Shown: in pieces, positions 26,140 to 33,237 of the stretch | Position numbering within the stretch: position 1 is the first letter of the stretch | Layout of the letters: the number at the start of each line of letters is the position of its first letter | NCBI RefSeq assembly: GCF_002102185.1 | Contig: NZ_LQOW01000028.1 | Span: 186,001-250,000 of the forward strand | Length of the DNA stretch: 64,000 nucleotides | Direction: 5' to 3' | From: Mycobacterium fragae | Lineage (GTDB): Bacteria > Actinomycetota > Actinomycetes > Mycobacteriales > Mycobacteriaceae | Position numbers and translations under genes: made by a program | Notes under the pieces: generated by a model | The model's database searches: none | Told to the model about the DNA's origin: nothing | The model's input: only the letters and a program-made list of their open reading frames with translations

Positions 26140-27846
26140 GTGGGTGTGCCTGTGTACCAACGGATTCTCGACCTCTTCGAGACCGAGGGCGTCAACACAT
26201 TGTTCGGCATCCCGGATCCGAACTTCGTCCACATGTTCGTCGAAGCGGAACGCCGTGGCTGGACCGTGGTTTCGCCGCATCACGAAGAGAGCGCCGGCTT
26301 CATGGCCGAGGCCGTCTCGCGTATGACGGGCAAACCCGGCCTGTGCATCGGCACACTCGGCCCGGGCGTCGCGAACCTGGCTGGGGCGATGATGTGCGCC
26401 AAGGTGGAGAATTCCCCGGTGGTGTATCTGGGCGGTCAGCGGGCACGCATCACCGAACGGCGGGTGCGCCGCGGGCGGATCCAATTCGTCCGTCAGGAAG
26501 GTCTTTTCGCGCCGTCGGTGAAATACAGCGCGTCAATCGAATACGCTGACCAGACCGACGAGATCGTCCACGAGGCGCTTCGCCGTGCGATGTCCGGCAC
26601 GCCCGGCCCGGCGTATATCGAGTATCCGGCGCATGTGCTCCTCGAAGAACTCGACGTGCCGGACCCCTTGCCGCCCAGCGCCTATCGGCTCGTCAACCAG
26701 ACCGCGGGCGCATTGGAGGTGGCCGAGGCCGCGACCTTGATCCGCCAGGCCGAGAGTCCGATCCTGCTGGTCGGCCACGGCGTGCACACGTCGCGCACCG
26801 CAGAATCGGTCAAGGCGCTCGCCGACCTGATGGCATGCCCGGTGATCCAGACGTCGGGCGGCACGTCGTTCATCGCGGGACTCGAGGATCGCACGTTCCC
26901 TTACGGCTTTTCACCCGCTGCGGTCGAGGCGGTGGTCACATCGGACCTGTGCGTCGCGCTCGGCACCGAGCTCGGCGAGCCGGTGCACTACGGCAAGACC
27001 CGCCACTGGGCGGACAACAACGCGACGCGCAAATGGATTTACGTCGAGCAAGATCCGACGGCGATCGGCGTGAACCGCCCGGTCGACGTGGCGCTGGTCG
27101 GCGACCTGCGCGGTGTCGTGCCGCAATTGGTGGACGCCCTCCGAGAACATCCGAGACAACCCTCCGAGAATCTCGAACGCTGGATCAAACAAGATGCGGA
27201 CAAACTCGCCGAGTCGGCCGACAGCGCGCCGAGCGGCAAGACGCCCATCCATCCCGCCCGGTTCGTCGTCGAGGCGACCAAAGCCTTTCCGAGCGACGGC
27301 ATCATGGTCCGCGACGGCGGAGCGACCGTGATCTTCCAGTGGACCTACTCGCAGGCCAAGCCGCACGACGTGCTCTGGAACCAGAACTTCGGCCACCTCG
27401 GCACCGGGCTGCCCTACGCGGTGGGCGCTTCGGTGGCCGACGGCGCGAAGCGACCGGTCATGCTGGTGACCAGTGACTCGTCGTTCCTGTTCCACATCGC
27501 CGAACTCGAGACCGCCGCGCGTCTCAAACTGCCGCTGGTGTGCGTCGTGGGCGTCGACCACCAGTGGGGCCTCGAAGTCGGCGTCTACAAGCGCACCTTC
27601 GAGCAGCCGTCCCCGCAGCCCGGCGTGCACTGGAGCAAACACGTGCGCTTCGACAAGATCGCCGAAGGCCTGGACTGCCACGGCGAATACGTCGAGAAGG
27701 AAGAGGAGATCGGCCCCGCGATCAAGCGGGCCTATGCCAGCGGCAGAACCGCCGTCGTGCACGTCTGCATCGACCCGAAGGCGAACTCCGAGGAGATGCC
27801 GAACTACGCAGAATTTCGAACCTGGTACGCCGAGGGCACACAGTAG
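26140..27846 (+). CDS. thiamine-diphosphate-dependent enzyme (acetolactate synthase / 2-hydroxyacyl-CoA lyase superfamily)
   Basis: The 568-aa protein starts at GTG 26140 with AAGGAG eight bases upstream. It has the three ThDP-enzyme domains: Pyr domain with catalytic Glu49 (HHEESAGFMAEA), a central domain (SPILLVGHGVH), and the PP domain. The usual metal motif GDG...NN is altered: D446 is kept within TSDSSF, and 27 residues on the Asn is replaced by D473 in GVDHQWG. Metal binding still looks possible. With the CoA-transferase before it and the aldehyde dehydrogenase after it, a 2-hydroxyacyl-CoA lyase or decarboxylase role is inferred. Confidence 0.82.
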   Translation: MGVPVYQRILDLFETEGVNTLFGIPDPNFVHMFVEAERRGWTVVSPHHEESAGFMAEAVSRMTGKPGLCIGTLGPGVANLAGAMMCAKVENSPVVYLGGQRARITERRVRRGRIQFVRQEGLFAPSVKYSASIEYADQTDEIVHEALRRAMSGTPGPAYIEYPAHVLLEELDVPDPLPPSAYRLVNQTAGALEVAEAATLIRQAESPILLVGHGVHTSRTAESVKALADLMACPVIQTSGGTSFIAGLEDRTFPYGFSPAAVEAVVTSDLCVALGTELGEPVHYGKTRHWADNNATRKWIYVEQDPTAIGVNRPVDVALVGDLRGVVPQLVDALREHPRQPSENLERWIKQDADKLAESADSAPSGKTPIHPARFVVEATKAFPSDGIMVRDGGATVIFQWTYSQAKPHDVLWNQNFGHLGTGLPYAVGASVADGAKRPVMLVTSDSSFLFHIAELETAARLKLPLVCVVGVDHQWGLEVGVYKRTFEQPSPQPGVHWSKHVRFDKIAEGLDCHGEYVEKEEEIGPAIKRAYASGRTAVVHVCIDPKANSEEMPNYAEFRTWYAEGTQ

Positions 27847-27860
27847 AGGAGGCTGACTCT

Positions 27861-29300
27861 ATGCGCGAATACACGAAGTTCTACATCAACGGCCAGTGGG
27901 TCGATCCGGTCGAGCCCAAGACCCTGGACGTCGACAACCCCGCCACCGAGCAAGTCTCCGGCAAGATTTCGCTGGGCTCCGCCGCAGACGTCGACAAGGC
28001 GGTCGATGCGGCGCGCAAGGCCTTCACCAGCTGGTCGCAAAGCAGCCGGGAGGAGCGCCTGGACCTGTTGCAGGCGATCCTCGCGGAATATCAAAAGCGG
28101 GCCGACGATCTCGCCGCGGCGGTGAGCGAGGAGATGGGTGCGCCGGCCTCGCTGGCCTCGGGCCCGCAGGTCCAACTGGGCCTCGGTCACCTCGTGACGG
28201 CCATCGACGTGCTGAAGAATTACCAGTTCGAGGAACAGCACGGGGCGACGCTGGTGGTCAAGGAGCCGGTCGGTGTTTGCGGCCTGATCACGCCATGGAA
28301 CTGGCCGCTGAACCAGATCGCCGTCAAGGTGTACCCGGCGTTGGCGACGGGCTGCACGATGATCCTGAAACCCTCCGAGGTTGCGCCGTACTCGGGCTAC
28401 ATCTTTACCGAGATCATGGACGCGGCTGGTGTACCGGCCGGCGTCTACAACCTGGTCAACGGTGATGGCGCCGGGGTGGGCGTGGCCCTTGCCAGCCATC
28501 CCGACATCGACATGGTCTCGTTCACCGGTTCGACCCGCGCAGGTGTGGACGTGGCCAAGAATGCCGCGCCGACGGTGAAGCGGGTGACTCAGGAGCTCGG
28601 CGGCAAGAGCCCGAATATCGTCCTCGACGACGCCGAATTCGTGACCAGCGTCCGCAGCGGTGTGGTCAACATGATGCTCAACTCCGGGCAGAGCTGTAAT
28701 GCGCCGTCGCGCATGCTCGTACCGAACTCGCGGATGGACGAAGCGATCGCCATCGCGCGCGAGGCCGCCGAGCAGGTGGCCGTCGGTGACCCCAGCAATA
28801 GCCACGCGATCGGCCCGGTGGCGTCCAAGGCGCAGTTCGACAAGGTTCAGCGCCTGATAAAGCAGGGCCTCGACGAGGGCGCGACCGTCGTCGTCGGCGG
28901 CCCGGGGCGGCCGGACGGACTGGAAAAGGGTTACTACGTCAAGCCCACGGTGTTCGCCGGGGTCAGCAATGACATGACGATCGCCCGCGAGGAAATCTTC
29001 GGGCCGGTGCTGTGCATGCTCGGTTACGACGACATCGATCAGGCCATCGAGCTCGCCAACGACACCGACTACGGCCTGGCCGGCTATGTCTCGGGAGCCG
29101 ACCTGGACAAGGCCCGCGCGGTGGCGCGCAAGATCCGTGCCGGCTGGGTGACGATCAACCACGCCTTCGACATGAACGCGCCGTTCGGTGGTTACAAGCA
29201 CAGCGGCAACGGGCGCGAATGGAGCGAATTCGGCTTCGACGAGTACCTGGAGATCAAGAGCACGCTGGGCTACGCGCCCGAAAAGGCTACCGCCTCATAA
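27861..29300 (+). CDS. aldehyde dehydrogenase (NAD(P)+)
   Basis: The 479-aa ALDH has general base Glu245 (QELGGKSP), nucleophile Cys279 (NSGQSCNAPSR), the PWNWPLNQ cofactor segment, FTGSTRAG and EEIFGPVL. ATG 27861 is preceded by GAGGAGG. It is the last gene of the rightward operon, 14 bp after the ThDP enzyme. It may oxidise the aldehyde released by ThDP-dependent cleavage to an acid for beta-oxidation. Confidence 0.92.
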   Translation: MREYTKFYINGQWVDPVEPKTLDVDNPATEQVSGKISLGSAADVDKAVDAARKAFTSWSQSSREERLDLLQAILAEYQKRADDLAAAVSEEMGAPASLASGPQVQLGLGHLVTAIDVLKNYQFEEQHGATLVVKEPVGVCGLITPWNWPLNQIAVKVYPALATGCTMILKPSEVAPYSGYIFTEIMDAAGVPAGVYNLVNGDGAGVGVALASHPDIDMVSFTGSTRAGVDVAKNAAPTVKRVTQELGGKSPNIVLDDAEFVTSVRSGVVNMMLNSGQSCNAPSRMLVPNSRMDEAIAIAREAAEQVAVGDPSNSHAIGPVASKAQFDKVQRLIKQGLDEGATVVVGGPGRPDGLEKGYYVKPTVFAGVSNDMTIAREEIFGPVLCMLGYDDIDQAIELANDTDYGLAGYVSGADLDKARAVARKIRAGWVTINHAFDMNAPFGGYKHSGNGREWSEFGFDEYLEIKSTLGYAPEKATAS

Positions 29301-29329
29301 GCGCTCGGACCATGCGTGTCGTCCCCGTT

Positions 29330-29346
29330 GTGCGGCTTATCCGCAC
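29330..29346 (+). terminator. hairpin after the aldehyde dehydrogenase operon
   Basis: GTGCGG-cttat-CCGCAC forms a perfect 6-bp stem 30 bp after the stop, followed by CTAAAC rather than a T run. It could end the operon as a U-poor mycobacterial terminator; support is weak. Confidence 0.35.
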
Positions 29347-29442
29347 CTAAACTGACGATGTTCCGGCAGGGAGGGGCATCGACGTATCGGCGACAACGAC
29401 GGCACCGGCCAGGCAAGCGGTCCGGGTGCGATAAAGGTCAGC

Positions 29443-31509
29443 ATGGGACCGGCCGGGGTCTACTCCGCGCCGGTTCGCTTTGTGCGCCGACGCCGATGGA
29501 TCGCCCCGACCGCGACTGCGCGGACTAGCCACCGCACCCGATACCGTTCCGGCATTCCGGCGCTGGACGGCGTGCGCGCACTGGCGGTCGCGCTGGTGCT
29601 CGCCGACCACGGCGGCATTCCCGGCATGTCCGGCGGATTCCTCGGTGTGGACGTGTTTTTCGTGCTCAGCGGTTTCCTGATCACCTCGCTGCTGCTTGAC
29701 GAACTGGGACACAGCGGGCGTATCGACTTGGGCGGCTTCTGGATTCGACGCGCCCGGCGGCTGCTACCCGCCTTGGTGTTGATGGTGCTGATCGTCGCGG
29801 TTGGGCGACGCGTCTTTGCGCCGGAGGCGGTTGCCGGGCTGCGCGACGACGCCGTCGCCACCTTCTTCTGGATGGCCAACTGGATGTTCGTCGCGGACAA
29901 GACCGACTATTTCAGCCAGGGTGCGCCGCCGTCGCCGCTGCAGCACGCGTGGTCGCTCGGCGTGGAGGAGCAGTACTACATCGTGTGGCCGCTGCTGCTG
30001 ATCGCGGTGGCGGTGACGCTGGCGGCGCGTGCGCGACGCCGCGGCAGGTGGGCGACGCTGGGCGGGGTCCGGCTGGCCGTTGTCGTGCTGGCCACGCTGG
30101 GCGCGCTGGTGTCGGCCGCGGCGGCGATCGTGTTTGCCTCCGATGCCACCCGTGACCGGGTCTACTTCGGCACCGATACCCGGGCACAGGCGCTGCTGGT
30201 CGGCGCTGCGGCGTCGGCTTTGTTGGTGGGCGACTGGCCGGCGCTGAACCGCGGCTGGTCGCTGATTCGCTCTCGGTGGGGCCGCTGGACAGCTCGACTG
30301 CTGCCGGTGATCGGCCTGGCAGGTGTGGCCGCGGCCGCCCACTACGCGACCGGCAGCGCTCGCGAGTTCCGCAGCGGTTTGCTGATCGCGGTGGCAGTCG
30401 CGGCCGTGATGGTCATCGCGCCGGTGGCGCTGGAGCAGCGCGGGCCGGTCGCCGTCGTGCTGGCCTGGCGCCCGCTGGTGTGGCTGGGCACCATCTCCTA
30501 CGGCATCTATCTCTGGCACTGGCCGATCTTTCTGGTGCTCAACGGCGAGCGGACCGGCTGGACCGGGCTGTTGTTGTTCGGCGTGCGCTGCGCCGCCACG
30601 TTGGCGGTGTCGGCGGCGTCGTGGTGGTTGATCGAGCAACCGGTCCGCAAGTGGCGGCCGGTGCTGGTGCCGCTGCTGCCGTTGGCCGGGGCCACCGCTG
30701 CGACCGCGGCCGCGGTGACGATGTTGATCGTCCCGGTCGGTCCGGTCGGGGCTTCCGATGCGAGCCTGCCGCCGGGCATCTCGTCGGTCGCTGTGGTTTC
30801 GCCGTCACCGCCGGGCGAACCCCAGCCCGCGCGGGCGATCGCGCAGCGAGATCCACACCGGCCGTTCACCGTTTCGGTGTTCGGCGATTCGATCGGCTGG
30901 ACGTTGATGCATTATCTGCCCTCGACACCCGGGTTTCATTTCGTCGACCACACCGTCATCGGTTGCAGCCTCGTGCGCGGCGGCCCCTACCGGTATTTCG
31001 GCCAAACCCTGGACCAGAAAACCGAATGCGAGTCGTGGCCGGGCAGATGGACTTCCGCGATCGCGGGGGACCGGCCGGACGCCATCCTGCTGATCGTCGG
31101 CCGCTGGGAAACCGTCGACCGGGTCAACGAGGGCCGGTGGACCCATATCGGGGAGCCCGCGTTCGACGCCTATCTGGCCGGCGAATTGCGGCGCGCGGTG
31201 GATATCCTCAGCGCCAGCGGTGCTCCGTTGACCGTTGCCAACCTGCCCTATAGCCGGCGCGGCGAACGCCCGGACGGCAGCTTGTATCCGGAGGATCAAC
31301 CCGACCGGGTGAACCAGTGGAATGCTTTGCTGCGCAGGACGATTGCGCAGCGCGCCGGTGTGGGGATGCTGGACCTGAACAAGAAGTTGTGCCCGGAAGG
31401 CGCGTACACCGCCAAAGTGGACGGCATCCAGGTGCGCAGCGACGGCGTACATCTCACCGCCGAAGGCGTGAGGTGGCTGACGCCGTGGCTCGAGGAGTCG
31501 CTGAGGTAG
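29443..31509 (+). CDS. membrane acyltransferase 3 with C-terminal SGNH domain (OafA/YrhL-like)
   Basis: The 688-aa protein has an acyltransferase-3 domain with about ten membrane segments. It includes the opening IPALDGVRALAVALVLADHGG, the GVDVFFVLSGFLI motif and LWHWPIF. A linker leads to a periplasmic SGNH hydrolase-like domain with the GDS block (VFGDSIGW) and DGVHLT near the end. Such proteins O-acylate envelope glycans or lipids. M. tuberculosis Rv0111 is of the same type and its neighbours match the genes further right here. A 35-residue arginine-rich N-terminal tail precedes the first membrane segment. Confidence 0.88.
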   Translation: MGPAGVYSAPVRFVRRRRWIAPTATARTSHRTRYRSGIPALDGVRALAVALVLADHGGIPGMSGGFLGVDVFFVLSGFLITSLLLDELGHSGRIDLGGFWIRRARRLLPALVLMVLIVAVGRRVFAPEAVAGLRDDAVATFFWMANWMFVADKTDYFSQGAPPSPLQHAWSLGVEEQYYIVWPLLLIAVAVTLAARARRRGRWATLGGVRLAVVVLATLGALVSAAAAIVFASDATRDRVYFGTDTRAQALLVGAAASALLVGDWPALNRGWSLIRSRWGRWTARLLPVIGLAGVAAAAHYATGSAREFRSGLLIAVAVAAVMVIAPVALEQRGPVAVVLAWRPLVWLGTISYGIYLWHWPIFLVLNGERTGWTGLLLFGVRCAATLAVSAASWWLIEQPVRKWRPVLVPLLPLAGATAATAAAVTMLIVPVGPVGASDASLPPGISSVAVVSPSPPGEPQPARAIAQRDPHRPFTVSVFGDSIGWTLMHYLPSTPGFHFVDHTVIGCSLVRGGPYRYFGQTLDQKTECESWPGRWTSAIAGDRPDAILLIVGRWETVDRVNEGRWTHIGEPAFDAYLAGELRRAVDILSASGAPLTVANLPYSRRGERPDGSLYPEDQPDRVNQWNALLRRTIAQRAGVGMLDLNKKLCPEGAYTAKVDGIQVRSDGVHLTAEGVRWLTPWLEESLR

Positions 31510-31515
31510 CGCGGG

Positions 31516-32181
31516 CTAGGCACCGACCCGACAGCTGATCTCCATGCTGTCGCTGTCCCTGGCAAGGAAGTTGACGCTCACGTAGCCGTTCTCGTCGGCT
31601 CGGACGTAGTCGAGGTAGGGCTGGGTGTCCGCCATCTCGGTGTTGTCGGCGACGACGAGGGCTCCGGTTGACAGCCGCGGTTCGAGGAGCTTGATCACCG
31701 GCAGGTACAGCTCCTTCCAGCCGTCCAGCAGCACGAAATCGACCGGCACCTCCAGGTCGGCAAGCGTGGAAAGCGCGTCTCCTTCCAGCACGGTGATCAG
31801 GTCGTCCAATCCGGTCTCGGTGAACGTGCGCTTGGCAGCGGCTATCTTGTCCGCGCTGAGCTCGGTGGTCACCACTCGTCCAGTGCCGTTGTCGCGCACC
31901 GCCGCCGCGAGATGAATAGCCGAAATACCAAAGGACATACCGAATTCCACGATGGTCGTCGGGCGGGCGGCCCGCACGAACGAGTACAGCAGCCGGCCCG
32001 CCTGCGGCGTCACCGGTATGTAGAAAGCGCTCATCGCGTCGGCGCGCTCCTGCGCGCTGGCCGAGGACAAGCGATGCAACTCGCCTTGCTTCTCGCGCAA
32101 CAGTGGCATCTGTTCGTGCGCTTCGGTGTACATGCGGTCGAGGGCCGCCACTACTCGGCGGTCCAGCAATGTGATGGGCAT
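31516..32181 (-). CDS. SAM-dependent O-methyltransferase (class I, family 3-like)
   Basis: The 221-aa protein starts at ATG 32181. It shows the SAM motif VEFGMSFGISAIHLAAAV, the acidic loop TTELSADK, the metal-type segment FVLLDGWKELY and a later VVADNTEM. The layout resembles caffeoyl-CoA-type O-methyltransferases, which methylate small catechol-like substrates. It is convergent with the acyltransferase (6 bp between stops) and divergent from the M-box leader. The substrate is unknown. Confidence 0.82.
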   Translation of the reverse strand: MPITLLDRRVVAALDRMYTEAHEQMPLLREKQGELHRLSSASAQERADAMSAFYIPVTPQAGRLLYSFVRAARPTTIVEFGMSFGISAIHLAAAVRDNGTGRVVTTELSADKIAAAKRTFTETGLDDLITVLEGDALSTLADLEVPVDFVLLDGWKELYLPVIKLLEPRLSTGALVVADNTEMADTQPYLDYVRADENGYVSVNFLARDSDSMEISCRVGA

Positions 32182-32286
32182 GCCCGCGAGCCTAGGCGCT
32201 CCGACGGGCGTGGTCCGCCTGACGACTGCCGATCCGGTGCGACGCTGTGAATTCGCTGTGCGGTGCGACCTTTTTGGAAAGAACGT

Positions 32287-32315
32287 TTGACGTGCTCGGC
32301 TTCCGGTGCCACGAT
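32287..32315 (+). promoter_or_regulatory. probable promoter of the M-box leader
   Basis: TTGACG at 32287-32292 and CACGAT at 32310-32315 are separated by 17 bp. Transcription would begin near 32322, just before helix P1 of the riboswitch at 32326. The -10 match is only partial. Confidence 0.45.
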
Positions 32316-32325
32316 GGACCGGCAA

Positions 32326-32493
32326 GCACCTCGGTAGGTGAGGCGTCTGCACGGATACAGGCCACTGACCCCGAACGTCGAGAGACGCCCCGGGTCAGGA
32401 CAGCTCTTCCCGGCCTAAGGGTTGAGCCCAAGTGGCTTCCGGATGAAGGTCCGGATACGCCGTGCAGTGCCGAAGCTCCGACGAGAGGGGTGC
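32326..32493 (+). promoter_or_regulatory. M-box (ykoK) Mg2+ riboswitch aptamer
   Basis: The element has the conserved M-box blocks in order: GTAGGTGAGGC, ACGGATACAGGCCACTG, CCCCGAACGTCGAGAGACGCC, GGGTCAG, GGATACGCCGTGCAGTGC and CGAAGCTCCGACGAGAGG. P1 is formed by GCACC (32326-32330) and GGTGC (32489-32493). M-boxes fold around several Mg2+ ions and turn genes off when Mg2+ is plentiful. The downstream genes are a leader ORF, an unknown small protein and two NRAMP-related transporters, which fits Mg2+ uptake control. Confidence 0.92.
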
Positions 32494-32579
32494 GTGTCCG
32501 TCGGCTTGCCGTCGGGCGGCAAATCCCCTCCTGTGCGTGCACTGTGGTGACACCCCCGTGTGTCCTGGCCGTGAGGAGG
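32485..32579 (+). promoter_or_regulatory. predicted translational expression platform of the M-box
   Basis: Three mutually exclusive pairings can be read. P1 uses GGTGC (32489-32493). GAGGGG (32485-32490), which shares bases with P1, is a perfect 6-bp complement of CCCCTC (32525-32530). CCTCCT (32527-32532) is a perfect complement of AGGAGG (32574-32579), the ribosome site of the 26-codon ORF. When Mg2+ holds P1 closed, CCTCCT is free to mask the ribosome site (off). When P1 opens, GAGGGG takes up CCCCTC and frees the site (on). The TTGCCG/CGGCAA hairpin (about 32507-32523) lies between. The mechanism is inferred from complementarity. Confidence 0.6.
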
Positions 32580-32589
32580 TGAGGGCGAG

Positions 32590-32670
32590 ATGAGTCCGAG
32601 CGATAGTCCTTATCCGAGTTCAATATTCGTTTCGTCCCGATCCGGTCACGGCATTCTTTCTGCCGCCTGA
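32590..32670 (+). CDS. 26-codon leader ORF after the M-box
   Basis: ATG 32590 follows an exceptionally strong ribosome site (GAGGAGGTGAGG, AGGAGG at 32574-32579). The peptide is 26 aa: MSPSDSPYPSSIFVSS, then RSGHGILSAA, ending at TGA 32670. Prolines at positions 3, 7 and 9 and an Asp at 5 resemble the acidic/proline-rich start of the enterobacterial MgtL leader peptide, whose translation is sensitive to low Mg2+. It may be a regulatory leader peptide or a small protein; codon use cannot decide at this length. Confidence 0.6.
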   Translation: MSPSDSPYPSSIFVSSRSGHGILSAA

Positions 32671-32698
32671 GCCTTTCTAGGACGCTGTTTCGGTTGAG

Positions 32699-32721
32699 CC
32701 TGCGCGCACTCGGCGCGCAGG
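32699..32721 (+). terminator. strong hairpin after the leader ORF
   Basis: CCTGCGCGC-actcg-GCGCGCAGG is a perfect 9-bp GC-rich stem, 29 bp after the leader ORF stop. No U run follows. It could be a U-less terminator/attenuator coupled to leader translation, or a structure that protects the mRNA. Confidence 0.45.
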
Positions 32722-32799
32722 GTGATGAAGCGCGCCCAGATTCGCACTGCGGTGGTGATGCCTGGTGCCAGTTGGTCGGGCTCCCAGCAGGAGACGATC

Positions 32800-32841
32800 A
32801 TGGAATTCCTTGTTACCCAGGCGAATCAAGGGAGCAGCTAA
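32800..32841 (+). CDS. 13-codon upstream ORF coupled to the 99-aa gene
   Basis: ATG 32800 has AGGAG six bases upstream. The ORF encodes MEFLVTQANQGSS and stops at TAA 32839-32841, which overlaps the ATG of the next gene by one base (TAATG). This arrangement suggests translational coupling. A function for the peptide itself cannot be shown. Confidence 0.45.
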   Translation: MEFLVTQANQGSS

Positions 32842-33140
32842 TGGCAACACCCAACCCCGAGCGTCAGATCCACCGGGCATGCGGAGATGTCCGGGCGGCC
32901 CTTATGGGCGCACTGGAGCTGCTCTCGGAGAGCACCGTTCCCCGCGCCGGCAGCGATGACATGTTTCGCGCGTTCAGCGACTTAGGGCACGTCCAGCGCC
33001 AAGTCGCAGTGGCGCTGCATGCCACCAACCTGCTCGACCAGATGGTGGGCACCCCAACCGAACACCGTCCGCCCTGGTCGTACTACCGCAGCAGGATCGG
33101 CAAAAAGCTGGTCGCCGCCCCCGCGAGCACCTGTAACTGA
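32841..33140 (+). CDS. hypothetical 99-aa protein in the M-box leader operon
   Basis: ATG 32841 has AAGGGAG six bases upstream. The protein is soluble and probably helical (ERQIHRACGDVRAALMGALE, then DDMFRAFSDLGHVQRQVAVA), with a more basic tail SYYRSRIGKKL and a C-terminal Cys. I do not recognise a family. Its place between an Mg2+ riboswitch and two transporters suggests a role in Mg2+ uptake or its control. The 97 bp to the first transporter contain no other ORF that I can support. Confidence 0.6.
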   Translation: MATPNPERQIHRACGDVRAALMGALELLSESTVPRAGSDDMFRAFSDLGHVQRQVAVALHATNLLDQMVGTPTEHRPPWSYYRSRIGKKLVAAPASTCN

Positions 33141-33237
33141 CTATCACACAGACCGTTTCGACCGTTCGACGGCCGGCGATGCCGCGCGCGCGTCGACTGC
33201 CGACTGACCCCACCCCCTTCCAGAGAGCGAGAGGCCG

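Noticed and set aside
27804..29201. Long reverse-strand frame opposite the aldehyde dehydrogenase
   Set aside because: Low-complexity His/Arg/Val composition and no motif; the forward ALDH has catalytic Glu and Cys in place.
32694..32840. Upstream extension of the 99-aa protein from TTG 32694
   Set aside because: It would translate through the strong 32699-32721 hairpin with no ribosome site, whereas ATG 32841 has AAGGGAG at good spacing and a TAATG coupling.
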